Of a stretch of DNA of 64,000 nucleotides, positions 20,079 to 29,334 are shown piece by piece; within the stretch, counting starts at the first letter, position 1, and every line of letters starts with the position of its first letter. A program made the position numbers and the translations under genes. The notes beneath the pieces are model-generated. The model worked only from the letters and a program-made list of their open reading frames with translations. It was not told the origin of the DNA and made no database searches. The stretch spans positions 2,356,001 to 2,420,000 of the forward strand of contig OZ255622.1 in the NCBI GenBank assembly GCA_965276715.1, read 5' to 3'. The DNA is from CAXTPV01 sp965276715 (GTDB lineage: Bacteria; Pseudomonadota; Alphaproteobacteria; Acetobacterales; Acetobacteraceae).

Positions 20079-21101
20079 TCAAGGCGCGGCTCGCGCCCCC
20101 ACCTCGTCCAGACACTCCCCCAGGAACCGCGCCAACTCCCCGCACCGTCGCCACCCACGCGCGGCGTCCGTGTCCCACGCCCCCGGCATCGCCGGGAGCG
20201 CCCGGCCCGCCTCTTCACGCGCCGATAACGCCAGACACCGCTCCGACGCCGACCGCAGGGATCCCTCGAACCCGGCCGGCTTCGGCTCGCCCTCGCGCAT
20301 CGCCCGCTCGATCTCCGTCCCCAGCAGCAGCGCCACCGCGTAGAGCTGCGTGCACGCGCCGGCATACGCATCGATCCAGTCCCGCAACGCCCGTGGTGCC
20401 AACCGCCCACGTGCCGTCCAGCGCAGCACGCCGCGCGCCGAAGTTGCCGCCGCACCCAGCGTCGCGGGCCCATACGAACCCCGCATCGCCGCCACCGCCA
20501 GCCGCGCCCGCTCCGCATCGCCGTCGGCCACCGCACTCGCCAGCACCTCGAACGACGCCGCCAGCCCGTCAAGCATCAGCCGCGAGGCCCGCGTCACCAG
20601 GCCGACCGCATCCGGGCTGAACAGCACCTGGCTCGCCAGCAGCCCCAGCGCTCCGCCCACCGCCGTGTCGCTCAGCCGCCCCCAGCCACTGCCCGACCCG
20701 CCCGCGAGCACCAGGATCGCCGAAATCCCCGCCTGGATCAGCATCACCGCGCTGACCCCGAACAGGGACGCCGCCGACATCGCCGCCGCAATGATCACCA
20801 CCACCACCGGCGTGATCAGCGGCACCGACAGCAGTAGCGCGCAGCCGCCGGCGGTCACGCCCACGGCCACGCCCACCAGCAGCCCCACCGCCTGGCCGCC
20901 ACGGCTTGCCACACCCGGCGACAGACACACGATCGCCGCACCCGCCGCGAAGATCGGCCGCGGGTGATGCAGGAACTGCCGCGCCACGAACCAGGCGACC
21001 CCCGCCATCGCCGCCGTCAGCCACACCCCGCGCGCCGACTGCCGCACCCGCAGCCACGCCAGCCGCGCGGTCGCCGCCATCCAACCAGGCCGGATCGCCA
21101 T
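20079..21101 (-). CDS. FUSC-like / aromatic acid exporter family membrane protein
   Basis: 340-residue membrane protein. N-terminal half holds five or six hydrophobic helices (GVWLTAAMAGVAWFVARQF, AGAAIVCLSPGVAS, AVGLLVGVAVGVTAGGCALLL, ITPVVVVIIAAAMSAAS, AVMLIQAGISAILVLAGG) ending in the DTAVGGALGLLASQVLF segment characteristic of FUSC/YccC-type proteins; the C-terminal half is a cytoplasmic helical domain. ATG 21101 is used; a GTG one codon upstream is possible. It is 30 bases downstream of the SDR gene on the same strand. Export of an aromatic or organic acid is the family-level guess. Confidence 0.75.
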   Translation of the reverse strand: MAIRPGWMAATARLAWLRVRQSARGVWLTAAMAGVAWFVARQFLHHPRPIFAAGAAIVCLSPGVASRGGQAVGLLVGVAVGVTAGGCALLLSVPLITPVVVVIIAAAMSAASLFGVSAVMLIQAGISAILVLAGGSGSGWGRLSDTAVGGALGLLASQVLFSPDAVGLVTRASRLMLDGLAASFEVLASAVADGDAERARLAVAAMRGSYGPATLGAAATSARGVLRWTARGRLAPRALRDWIDAYAGACTQLYAVALLLGTEIERAMREGEPKPAGFEGSLRSASERCLALSAREEAGRALPAMPGAWDTDAARGWRRCGELARFLGECLDEVGARAAP

Positions 21102-21131
21102 CACCCACTCCCGCCGAAGGACCGGCGCGGA

Positions 21132-21914
21132 TCAGGTCGCCCAGTTCGTCCGGAACTCGCCGTGCAGCACCAGCCCGCCATCCACGAACAGCGTCTGCCC
21201 GGTGATATACCGCGCATCGTCGGACGCCAGGAATGCGAACGCCGCCGCGATCTCGTCCGCCTCGGCCGCGCGCCCCATCGGAATGTGCGCATCCACCACC
21301 GCCCGGCGCGCCGGATCGCCGGTCCACGACGCGTTGATCGGCGTCACAGTGGCCCCGGGCGCAACCGCGTTCACCCTGATCCCGCGCCCCGCATACTCGA
21401 GTGCCAGCGTCCGCGTGATGTTGCCGATCGCCCCCTTGCTCGCGGCATAGCTCAGGTAACCCGGCTTCGGGATCACCTGATGCACCGACGAATTGTTCAG
21501 CACCACGCCCCCGCCCGCCGTCAGGAAATGCCGAATTGCCGCCCCCGCGCACAGCACCGTGCCACGCACATTGACCGCCATCACCCGCTCGAAGCCCGCC
21601 ATGTCCAGCCGCTCGGTCGGCGAGGCGACCACGATTCCTGCGTTGTTGACCAGCACGTCGAGGCCGCCGAGCCCGGCGACCGCGTCCGCCACCATCCGCT
21701 CGACCGCACCCTCGTCGGTCACATCCCCGACCAGCCCCAGATGCGCCCCCGCCTCGACCGGCGCCAATCCCGCCACCGCCTCGTCCAGCGGCGACGCAAG
21801 CACATCGTTCAGCGCCACCCGCGCCCCCTCGTCCGCGAATCGCACCGCGATCGCCCGCCCGATCCCCTGCCCGGCGCCGGTCACCAGAACCCGCAGCCCA
21901 CGCAACCCCCTCAT
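21132..21914 (-). CDS. SDR-family NAD(P)-dependent oxidoreductase
   Basis: 260-residue classical short-chain dehydrogenase. Cofactor motif VLVTGAGQGIGRAIA, NNAG motif VLVNNAGIVV, catalytic Ser in NNSSVHQ, YxxxK in YLSYAASKGAIG and the C-terminal FVDGG are all present. ATG 21914 is chosen because GGAG lies about 5 bases upstream; ATGs further upstream (21935) lack a ribosome binding site. Closest general resemblance is to glucose 1-dehydrogenase/3-oxoacyl-ACP reductase-like enzymes. Likely co-transcribed with the FUSC-like gene. Confidence 0.88.
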   Translation of the reverse strand: MRGLRGLRVLVTGAGQGIGRAIAVRFADEGARVALNDVLASPLDEAVAGLAPVEAGAHLGLVGDVTDEGAVERMVADAVAGLGGLDVLVNNAGIVVASPTERLDMAGFERVMAVNVRGTVLCAGAAIRHFLTAGGGVVLNNSSVHQVIPKPGYLSYAASKGAIGNITRTLALEYAGRGIRVNAVAPGATVTPINASWTGDPARRAVVDAHIPMGRAAEADEIAAAFAFLASDDARYITGQTLFVDGGLVLHGEFRTNWAT

Positions 21915-22003
21915 GCCCACTCCAGCCGACGACATCCCAAGCAATTCATGTTATTGCACGTCCAACGAGGCCGCGTTCAAAGCCCCCGCACCGGGAGAGC
22001 GTC

Positions 22004-22840
22004 ATGACCTTGGCTTTCACCTTCACCAGCTTCGACATCCCCTCGGCGATCATCACGCAAGCCGCCGGCATCAACGACCGTGGCCAGATCATCGGGACCT
22101 TCCAGCGAAACGAAAGCGATGCTCCGCAGGGCTTCCTCCTGTCGGACGGGCGCATCACCGAATTGTCGACACTCAGCGGACTTCCTTCCACCATTCCGAC
22201 CGGCCTGAACAATCTCGGCGACATCGTCGGGACCTACAACACCGGCGCCACACTGCCCGACGGCTTCCTCTACCGGAGCGGCAGATTCCAGACCGTGCAA
22301 GCGCCCGGCAACCAGACCGTTTCCCCGAGCGCCATCAACGATCTCGGCGCGATCGTCGGCATTGAACCCAACGGAGACTCCTCCAGCTTTTCGCTCGGCC
22401 CAGCCTTTCTCGACGTGGGTGGCCGTTTCTCGATCATCGACCAACCGGACGCCGCGAGCACTATCCCGACCGGCATCAACGACTTCGGACAGATCATCGG
22501 CAACACCACCGATTCCGAGGGACACGACCAGGGCTACCTCGACACCTACGGCGCCATTACCAGGCTCCACTATCCCAGGTCGGCCGACACGCTCACCGCC
22601 GGGCTCAACAATCTCGACGAGATCGTCGGTTTTTACGCCATCATCTTCGAGCCGCCGGCCCATTCCGTCGCGCTCATCAGCGGCCAGGTGGCCCCGATCA
22701 ACTACCCCGGTTCACCATTCACCCTCGTCACCGGCGTCAATGACTTCGGCCAAATTGTCGGCTATTATGAGACGATCGATCTAAAGACGGACACGTTCAA
22801 GATCCACGGGTTCACTGCCTCACCCGTCGCTCCGCGATAG
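22004..22840 (+). CDS. HAF-repeat protein
   Basis: 278 residues made almost wholly of six tandem units about 43-47 residues long. Each has a core I/L-N-D/N-x-G-x-I-V/I-G: residues 23-31, 68-76, 111-119, 158-166, 201-209 (G replaced by D) and 245-253, each followed by a G-F/Y-L strand. This is the pattern of the 'probable extracellular repeat, HAF family', thought to form a beta-propeller-like fold. No signal peptide is seen, although many family members are exported. Function unknown. GGGAGAG precedes the ATG. Confidence 0.75.
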   Translation: MTLAFTFTSFDIPSAIITQAAGINDRGQIIGTFQRNESDAPQGFLLSDGRITELSTLSGLPSTIPTGLNNLGDIVGTYNTGATLPDGFLYRSGRFQTVQAPGNQTVSPSAINDLGAIVGIEPNGDSSSFSLGPAFLDVGGRFSIIDQPDAASTIPTGINDFGQIIGNTTDSEGHDQGYLDTYGAITRLHYPRSADTLTAGLNNLDEIVGFYAIIFEPPAHSVALISGQVAPINYPGSPFTLVTGVNDFGQIVGYYETIDLKTDTFKIHGFTASPVAPR

Positions 22841-23101
22841 TCTCGATCGCCGGCATCCGCGAACGATACGATCTGATCGTGCGGGCCGCGCGTCAGGCAT
22901 GGTGACATTATTGAAGACCGTTCCGATCCGAAAGGAACGCTCACGTAACGGCCACTGCTGGCGGCATGGTCGTCGCACAGAGCGACGACGACCCGTCCAA
23001 GCCATCGGGTCGCTCGCCATCGGAAACAGGATCATTCCAGTGCGCTACCAGCTCGGACGAAACGTCTCTTTCTGACCTCTTCCATTCTCTCCATCGCTGC
23101 C

Positions 23102-24325
23102 ATGGCCTCCGGTCCTTCTGCGTCGGCGGCGGCCCTCGCGACCGCGATCGATCCGACCGCCATTGGTCCGTATCAGGTCGCGGAAAGCGAATACCACCTG
23201 CCCGCCGGGATCGACCCCCTGGTCGATCCCACCGTCGTCACCGAGCTGTGGGCACGCATCTACCGTTCGCTCGACGGCGGCCACACCGCGCACCCGCTGC
23301 TGGTGTTCCTGCACGGCAATCATGCAACCTGCGGCCACTATGTGCCCGGCCCGCTCGGCCGCGTCGACGACAACTCGCAATACACCACCACCGGGACCTG
23401 TCCGGCGGGCTACGTGGTCGTGCCGAACCATGTCGGCTATGCCTACGTCGCCGACAAGCTCGCCTCGCTCGGATACGTCGTGGTCTCCATCAACGCCAAT
23501 CGCGGCATCAACGCCGCGGCCGGCGTGGTGGGCGACCGCGGCCTGAACCTGCGTCGCGGCCGCCTCGTCCTGCGTCACCTGCAGCAGCTCGCGCAATGGA
23601 ACCGGAGCGGCGGCGCGCCCGCCTCGCTCGGCTTCGATCCCACCGGAACCATCGATTTCAGCCATGTCGGCCTGTTCGGTCATTCGCGTGGCGGCGAGGG
23701 CATGCTCGCCGCCTACAATTTCTACCAGGATCCCGGCAGCACCTGGCCCTCCCTGATCGGAACGCCGATCACCTTCCAGGCGATGTTCGAACTCGCACCC
23801 GTCGACGGCCAGACCGCGCGCACCTTCGTCGCCGACAACATCCCCTGGACCGTGCTGCTGCCGTTCTGCGACGGCGACGTCTCCGATCTCGAGGGCGTGA
23901 AGGTCTTCGATCGGACGCTGAGCGATCTCGGCGAGACCGTTCCGCACAAGAAGTCGGTCTATGCCGTCTGGGGCGCCAACCACGACTTCTTCAACACCCA
24001 ATGGCAGACGTCGGACTCGATGGGCTGCTCCGGTGCCGGGAACACCCCGCTCTTCGACATCGCCGGCGACGCCTCGACCGCGCAGCAGATCGCCTCGACC
24101 TATGCGGTGATGTCGCTCTTCCGGGCCCATGTCGGCGCCTGGCCGCTCGCCGCGTTCGGCATGCTGCTCGATCCGGCGTTCGATCTGCCAAAGCCGCTCG
24201 CGGCCGTCACCAACTTCGAGCGATCCTTCAGCGATAGTGCCGACCTCGGGCCTTCATTGCCGCTCGACGACTTCACGAGCGCCGGAATCAGCAGCGCCGC
24301 ATCCGCGACACGCTCGGCAACGTGA
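23102..24325 (+). CDS. alpha/beta-hydrolase-fold protein, probably the N-terminal part of a frame-broken gene
   Basis: 407 codons. Hydrolase features: LLVFLHGNHATCGH (oxyanion region), nucleophile elbow VGLFGHSRGGEGM (S195), PFCDGDVSDLEG and the catalytic His context WGANHDFFN. Resembles large chlorophyllase/cutinase-like exported hydrolases. Codons in the same frame upstream of the ATG encode a signal-peptide-like stretch (KRLFLTSSILSIAAMASG) without any start, while a GTG at 23040 with AGGA 8 bases upstream is in another frame; so the N-terminus looks frameshifted. The frame ends 4 bases into the next one (GTGA), with unconvincing final residues. Confidence 0.7.
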   Translation: MASGPSASAAALATAIDPTAIGPYQVAESEYHLPAGIDPLVDPTVVTELWARIYRSLDGGHTAHPLLVFLHGNHATCGHYVPGPLGRVDDNSQYTTTGTCPAGYVVVPNHVGYAYVADKLASLGYVVVSINANRGINAAAGVVGDRGLNLRRGRLVLRHLQQLAQWNRSGGAPASLGFDPTGTIDFSHVGLFGHSRGGEGMLAAYNFYQDPGSTWPSLIGTPITFQAMFELAPVDGQTARTFVADNIPWTVLLPFCDGDVSDLEGVKVFDRTLSDLGETVPHKKSVYAVWGANHDFFNTQWQTSDSMGCSGAGNTPLFDIAGDASTAQQIASTYAVMSLFRAHVGAWPLAAFGMLLDPAFDLPKPLAAVTNFERSFSDSADLGPSLPLDDFTSAGISSAASATRSAT

Positions 24326-25203
24326 CCTTCGCCGATCAGGCGGTTCCGAACCACGACGTCACCCAGATGGCCGGCGCCGTCACCTGGAATCTCGATACGC
24401 AGGCATCGCCGGGCACGCCTTTCTACCAGATCAACATCGCGCAGAAGGGATCCGGCGAGCCGATCCTCCCCTATCTGACCCTGGAATTCCACGTGGCCCT
24501 CGTTCGCCCCGACGGATCGCTGACGCCGTCGGTCCACCTGGCGAGCCTGGCCACGGTGCAGGGTCCGGTCGGCGGCTCGGGCGACAATCTCCATCCGATC
24601 CTGCAGACCGTCCGGGTTCCGTTCTACGCGTTCAGCACGCTCTCCGGAGGCTACGCCGGCGTACGCTTCACCTTCGACCGCAGGCGGAGCGGCGCGATCT
24701 GGCTCGCCGACGTCCGCGTGTCCAGCTCGGCCGACATGCTGTTGCCGTTCCTGTCGCCCGACACCACGCTGCCGCTCGCCGCGTCGACGCAAATCCCCCC
24801 GTCGTCCGCCGGCATCGCGACCTCCGCGGCCGGGCGCACCACCACGATCGCATCGGGCGGCGCCGTCCCGATCACGCTGGCCGGCGGCAGCGTCGTCGCG
24901 ATCAGACCTGCCGCGAACGCCGCGCCCGGGCAAGTCGACCAGCCGGCCGTTTCGTCCTCGGATGTCGAGATCGAGCTCGCGAGCCAGGCCCCGATCCCGG
25001 TGCGCGACTCGTTGCTGACGCTCAAGATCGATGGCGCGGATCTGACGGTCAGCCGGTTCGGCGACGGCGGCCGGACCGACCGGGCGATCTTCTCGATGAG
25101 CCGGTCCCGGTTCGATTCGATGCCCCAGGGCGCCCCGTTGACGCTCGTCGACGGCGCGGAACAGACCAGCTACGGCACGCTCGACAAGGCCATGCTGCAC
25201 TGA
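24322..25203 (+). CDS. C-terminal part of the exported hydrolase (beta-rich), in a shifted frame
   Basis: 293 codons from GTG 24322, beta-strand-rich (VTFADQAVPNHDVTQ, FYQINIAQKG, GVRFTFDRRRSGAIWLADVRVS), with no signal peptide. The same frame upstream of the GTG reads sensibly (RRIRDTLGN), whereas the end of the preceding frame (SSAASATRSAT) does not, so the two were probably one protein of about 700 residues broken near 24270-24320. Alternatively it is a separate gene coupled by the GTGA overlap. I do not recognise the domain; it may be a carbohydrate- or surface-binding module. Confidence 0.55.
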   Translation: MTFADQAVPNHDVTQMAGAVTWNLDTQASPGTPFYQINIAQKGSGEPILPYLTLEFHVALVRPDGSLTPSVHLASLATVQGPVGGSGDNLHPILQTVRVPFYAFSTLSGGYAGVRFTFDRRRSGAIWLADVRVSSSADMLLPFLSPDTTLPLAASTQIPPSSAGIATSAAGRTTTIASGGAVPITLAGGSVVAIRPAANAAPGQVDQPAVSSSDVEIELASQAPIPVRDSLLTLKIDGADLTVSRFGDGGRTDRAIFSMSRSRFDSMPQGAPLTLVDGAEQTSYGTLDKAMLH

Positions 25204-25230
25204 TCCGCCAGCGCTCCTGCTGCTTGACGC

Positions 25231-26592
25231 TCACCGCGCCGCCGTCGCCACCGGCTCCATGTCGCCCATGACGCGCAATGCCTGCTGCAGCTGGAAGTCC
25301 GTCGACGGCCTGGCCGGATCGAACTTGGGCCAGGCGGTCGGCGGCTCCCGCGCGATCGCGGACGCTCCCGGCGGCAACGCGGTGCGCCGGGACGGCCCCG
25401 TCCCGCCGCGGTTCTCGAGCGCGTGCACCAGGCCGGCCTCGCTGTCCGGCAGCACGTCCGGCTCGCCGCGCGCCGCGCGCACCACGATGTCCGGCGTGAT
25501 GCCACGCGCCTGGATCGAGCGCCCCGACGGCGTGTAGTAGAGGGCTGTCGTCAGCACCAGGCCGCCGCCGCTGTCGAGCGGCATCAGCGTCTGCACCGAT
25601 CCCTTGCCGAACGACCGCGTGCCCAGCAGCAGCGCACGGTGATGGTCCTGGAGCGCCCCGGCGACGATCTCGCTCGCGGACGCCGTGCCGCCATTGAGCA
25701 GCACCACCAGCGGCAATCCGCCGGTCATGTCCTCGCCTTTCGCGTCCCATCGCTGGCTGTCCTCCGGATGACGCGCCCTGGTCGACACGATCTCGCCCGC
25801 GGCGATGAAGTCGTCGGCAATGGCGACCGCCTGGTCGACCAGGCCGCCGGGGTCGTTGCGCAGATCGAGGATCAGGCCGCGCACCCGCGCACCCGGCCTC
25901 GATGCCAGCGCCCGCCATGCCGACCGCACCGCGTCCGCGGCCTCCCCGTCGAACTGCGCGAGCCGGATATAGGCCGTCCGCCCATAGACTGCCGACATGA
26001 CCACCGGCACGTGCACCAGCGCGCGCGTCAGCGTGATCCGCAGCGGATGGTCGACGCCGATCCGCTTGACCGCCAGCGTCACGGCCGTTCCCTCGTCGCC
26101 CTTCATCCGGCCGATCGCGTCCTCGAGCGTCATGCCGTCGACGCTCTTGCCATCGATGCCCAGCACCAGGTCGCCCGGCTTCATCCCGGCCTTCGCGGCC
26201 GGCGAGGAGTCGAGCGGGGCGACCACCTTGATCAGCCCGTCATCTTCCTGCACCTGCAAGCCAAGGCCCGCGAAATGCCCGCTGATCACCGTCTCGCGAT
26301 CGGCGAACTGCGCCTTCGTCAGATAGGCGCTGTGCGGATCGAGGCCGGCCAGCATCCCGCTCAGCGCATGATCGACGAGCTCCCCCGCCGGCACCGGATG
26401 CACGTAGTCCGCCCGCACCCGCTCGAAGACGAGCCCGAACAGGTCGAGCGCGTGATAGGTCCCGCTGTCGTCCGCCCCCCGCGCGTCTGCGGCCGGCGCC
26501 AGCGCGCCAAGCCCATGCAGCCCCATCAACGGCAGCGACGCGAGCCCGACCGCCAGGCCGGCGCCGAACACGAGACCAGCATGACGCTTCAT
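25231..26592 (-). CDS. ctpA: S41-family carboxy-terminal processing protease
   Basis: 453-residue periplasmic protease with an N-terminal signal/anchor (HAGLVFGAGLAVGLASLPLMGL). A PDZ domain (GLGLQVQEDDGLIKVVAPLD...GMKPGDLVLGIDGKSVDGM) precedes the tail-specific protease core with the Ser-Lys dyad: LLNGGTASASEIVAGAL (Ser) and GTRSFGKGSVQ (Lys). The C-terminal 60 residues are proline-rich. ATG 26592 has GGAG 5 bases upstream. Usually acts on envelope proteins or peptidoglycan hydrolases. Convergent with the broken hydrolase gene. Confidence 0.9.
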   Translation of the reverse strand: MKRHAGLVFGAGLAVGLASLPLMGLHGLGALAPAADARGADDSGTYHALDLFGLVFERVRADYVHPVPAGELVDHALSGMLAGLDPHSAYLTKAQFADRETVISGHFAGLGLQVQEDDGLIKVVAPLDSSPAAKAGMKPGDLVLGIDGKSVDGMTLEDAIGRMKGDEGTAVTLAVKRIGVDHPLRITLTRALVHVPVVMSAVYGRTAYIRLAQFDGEAADAVRSAWRALASRPGARVRGLILDLRNDPGGLVDQAVAIADDFIAAGEIVSTRARHPEDSQRWDAKGEDMTGGLPLVVLLNGGTASASEIVAGALQDHHRALLLGTRSFGKGSVQTLMPLDSGGGLVLTTALYYTPSGRSIQARGITPDIVVRAARGEPDVLPDSEAGLVHALENRGGTGPSRRTALPPGASAIAREPPTAWPKFDPARPSTDFQLQQALRVMGDMEPVATAAR

Positions 26593-26691
26593 CGTCGGCT
26601 CCTGCACCCAGCCCGGCATCCCATTCTCAAGGCGTAACCGTCTGCGCGTTACCGATGCCTTGCGACAAGCCGACGGTTTTGTCCATCCGGC

Positions 26692-27801
26692 CTATCGCGA
26701 CGCCATCCGTGCGCTCGCCGCCACCGCCAGCAGCAGCCCGGACACTCCGAGGAAGGCGATCGGCAGGCTGGTCACCTGGGCCGCGAACCCGATCAGTGCC
26801 GGCCCGGTCAGGATCCCCGAGAACCCCATCGTGCTGACCGCCGCGACCGCCAGGTTCGGCGCCATCACCGTCTGGCGTCCCACCGCCGAGAACAGCACCG
26901 GCACGATGTTCGAGGCGCCCAGGCCGACCATCGCGAAGCCGAGCAATGCCGCGAGCGACGATGGCGCCAGCACCGCCACCGCGAGTCCCGCCGCCGCGCA
27001 CGACGCACCGGCCGCCAGGATCACGTGCCCGCCCAGCGACCGCACGATGCCGTCTCCGCCCAGCCGTCCCGCGGCCATCGCGATCGCGAACGCGGCATAG
27101 CCGAACCCCGCGCGTGAGGCCGGCACCCCGTGCAGCGCCGTCATCACCACGGCACTCCAGTCCAGCATCGCGCCTTCCGCCAGGAACACGATGAAGCACA
27201 GCGCCCCGAGGCCGAGCACCACCCCGCGTGGCCACGCGAACGATGGCGCGCCGGCCGCGCCGCCATGCTCCAGCAGATGCGCCCCGAACATGCCCAGCAC
27301 GCCGACGATCACCGCCGCCACGCAGACGGTTGCCGCCAAGGGCGACAGGCCCGTCCAGAGCATTGCGGTCATCCCGCCCGCACCGGCCAGGCCGCCGATG
27401 CTGAACAGCGCGTGAAAACCTGACATCACGGCGCGCCCGGCGAGCTTCTCCACCAGCACCGCCTGGACGTTGGCCGCGACACCGAAGCCGCCGAACCCCG
27501 CGCCGAACGCGAACAGCGCGAGGGCGAGCAGCGGCCCGCTGCTCAGGCCCGCCAGGAACGGCAGCGTCACCGCCACGAGCAATCCGGCTGCCCAGATCAC
27601 CCGCCGGCAGCCGAACCGCGCCGTCAGCGCGCCCGCCATCGGCATCGTCACGATCGAGCCCACCCCCAGGCACAGCAGCAGCAGTCCCAGCGTGCCCGCA
27701 TCGAGCGCGAGCCGGCTCTTGGCATACGGCACCAGGGGGGCCCAGGCCGCCGTGCCGAAACCCGCCACGAAGAATGCCGCCCGCGTCGCGCGCCGTTCCA
27801 T
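26692..27801 (-). CDS. MFS transporter
   Basis: About 370 residues, twelve hydrophobic segments (FFVAGFGTAAWAPLVPYAK at the start). The inter-helix motif GALTARFGCRRVIW corresponds to the MFS loop 2-3 signature; FGAGFGGFGVAANVQAV marks helix 5. Resembles FucP/YbjJ-like permeases. ATG 27801 is used because similarity begins there; ATG 27840 is an alternative with a weak GGGA. It diverges, with a 128-base gap, from the condensation-fold acyltransferase gene, and could export or import that enzyme's product or substrate. That link is speculative. Confidence 0.85.
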   Translation of the reverse strand: MERRATRAAFFVAGFGTAAWAPLVPYAKSRLALDAGTLGLLLLCLGVGSIVTMPMAGALTARFGCRRVIWAAGLLVAVTLPFLAGLSSGPLLALALFAFGAGFGGFGVAANVQAVLVEKLAGRAVMSGFHALFSIGGLAGAGGMTAMLWTGLSPLAATVCVAAVIVGVLGMFGAHLLEHGGAAGAPSFAWPRGVVLGLGALCFIVFLAEGAMLDWSAVVMTALHGVPASRAGFGYAAFAIAMAAGRLGGDGIVRSLGGHVILAAGASCAAAGLAVAVLAPSSLAALLGFAMVGLGASNIVPVLFSAVGRQTVMAPNLAVAAVSTMGFSGILTGPALIGFAAQVTSLPIAFLGVSGLLLAVAASARMASR

Positions 27802-27929
27802 CGTAATAACGGTTCCAGTCGGCGGCGTACGCATATCCATCGCTAATTTCCCAAGGACAGTGTATTTCTGGTCTCTCAAGTCTTCGTCGTTCCTGTCCGC
27901 GTCTCAATGTCCCGTCCGGAAATGTCCGC

Positions 27930-29294
27930 ATGACGCGCGCGATGTTCTTCTACGAACGCTTCCTCTTCGTTTCGGGCCGCGCGACCTGGAACGTGGCCCT
28001 CGCGGTCCGCCTGCGCGGACCGCTCTCGTCGGACCTTCTGCGCCACGCGCTGGCCGCGATCCAGTCGCGCCATCCGGAACTCGGCGCCGGCGTCGAGATC
28101 GTGGGCGAGCGGCCCTGGTTCGTGACCCCGGCGCCACCGAAACCGATCCCGCTGCTCCTCGTCGCTCGACGCGACGACGACACCTGGCTCAAGGAAGCCT
28201 GGAGCCTCCGCGCGCGGCCATTTCCGATGCCGGGCGGACCGCTCGCGCGCCTCCTCTGGATCCGTCCCGAGTCCGATGGGATGCCGTGCGAGCTCGTCCT
28301 CGTCTGCCACCATTGCATCTGCGACGGCACCTCGCTGGTCATGATCATGCGTGAATTGCTGTGCCGGCTCGCCGATCCGTCGATGCCGGCGACGCCATTG
28401 CCAACGCTCGATCTCCTGACTGACCTCGTCCCCCGGCTGCGGCCGCGCAAGCGTGCCCAGCGTCTGCGCCAGGCCGCGATCGCCGCTGCCGCTCGCCTCC
28501 TGCTGCCCGCCACCCGGTTTCTGCCGCGCCGCGCGCGCGGCGCCGATCATCTGCGCCGCTGGACGATCGACCACGAACTTGTCGCCGCCCTGCGCCGCCG
28601 CTGCCGCATGGAACGCACGACCGTGACCGCTTCACTCGCCGCCGCGTTGCTCGAGGCCTTCGGCGACGTCAGGCAGGCCGGGGCTCGCAACCGCCTGCTG
28701 TGCCCGATCGACCTGCGTCCGATGCTGCCCTCGATCGGCCGAGAACATCTGTTCCCGCTCGCCGATGCTCTGATCCTGTCGATCGACCTCGAACCGAGCT
28801 TCTGGCCGAGGGTCAGGGCGCTGCGTGCCAGGCTGGTCCGCGACCGGGACCGGCTCGATCCCGCAACCCGCATCGCGACCGCCGAGCGTGTCCACGCCGT
28901 GTGCGACCGCCTCGTCGACCTCCAGCTTCACGGCCGTGTCAGGCAGGACGCGGCCCTCGTCGATCTCGGCAACCTGCGCCTTCCCGACGGTGAAGGCCCC
29001 CTCGCACTCGAGTCCGTCCTCGGCGGCTTCGGCGTCATGCCGTGGCGCGACGCGACCGGTGTCTACACCGTCCGCGACAAGGGGCGGATCTCCATGATTC
29101 TCGTCTCGCGCGAGGATCTCCTCTCGCGCGACGAGGCCCGGCGCATCGGCGATCGAATGATCGCCATCCTGGCCCGCGCCCTGACCGAGGATGTGAGGGT
29201 TCCGAAAAGGCCTTCCTCCGCTTTCGAACCCGCGCGGGGTCTTCCGCGCCATGAGGACGAGACCGTGCGCGAGGACCTCGTCCGGAGCGCCTGA
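27930..29294 (+). CDS. stand-alone condensation-fold (HHxxxDG) acyltransferase
   Basis: 454 residues with the condensation/chloramphenicol-acetyltransferase-like motif HHCICDG at 127-133, preceded by CELVLVC as in NRPS condensation domains and PapA-type acyltransferases. A second conserved area, CPIDLRPML...FPLADALI (about 258-280), and DLGNLRLPDGEGP (about 347) match the structural loop seen in the C-terminal half of the fold. No adenylation, carrier or thioesterase domain is encoded nearby, so it acts as a free enzyme, perhaps acylating a lipid, sugar or small molecule. Arginine-rich patch at 170-210. Divergent MFS gene next door. Substrate unknown. Confidence 0.7.
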   Translation: MTRAMFFYERFLFVSGRATWNVALAVRLRGPLSSDLLRHALAAIQSRHPELGAGVEIVGERPWFVTPAPPKPIPLLLVARRDDDTWLKEAWSLRARPFPMPGGPLARLLWIRPESDGMPCELVLVCHHCICDGTSLVMIMRELLCRLADPSMPATPLPTLDLLTDLVPRLRPRKRAQRLRQAAIAAAARLLLPATRFLPRRARGADHLRRWTIDHELVAALRRRCRMERTTVTASLAAALLEAFGDVRQAGARNRLLCPIDLRPMLPSIGREHLFPLADALILSIDLEPSFWPRVRALRARLVRDRDRLDPATRIATAERVHAVCDRLVDLQLHGRVRQDAALVDLGNLRLPDGEGPLALESVLGGFGVMPWRDATGVYTVRDKGRISMILVSREDLLSRDEARRIGDRMIAILARALTEDVRVPKRPSSAFEPARGLPRHEDETVREDLVRSA

Positions 29295-29308
29295 ACCGGG
29301 GCACCTCG

Positions 29309-29331
29309 CCGGCTTCCGGATCCAAGGCCGG
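29309..29331. terminator. possible bidirectional hairpin between convergent genes
   Basis: CCGGC at 29309-29313 pairs with GCCGG at 29327-29331, with further imperfect pairing inside the loop. It sits in the 40-base gap between the acyltransferase and the antiporter gene, which converge. No T tract is present on either side, so activity as an intrinsic terminator is uncertain. Confidence 0.3.
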
Positions 29332-29334
29332 TCA

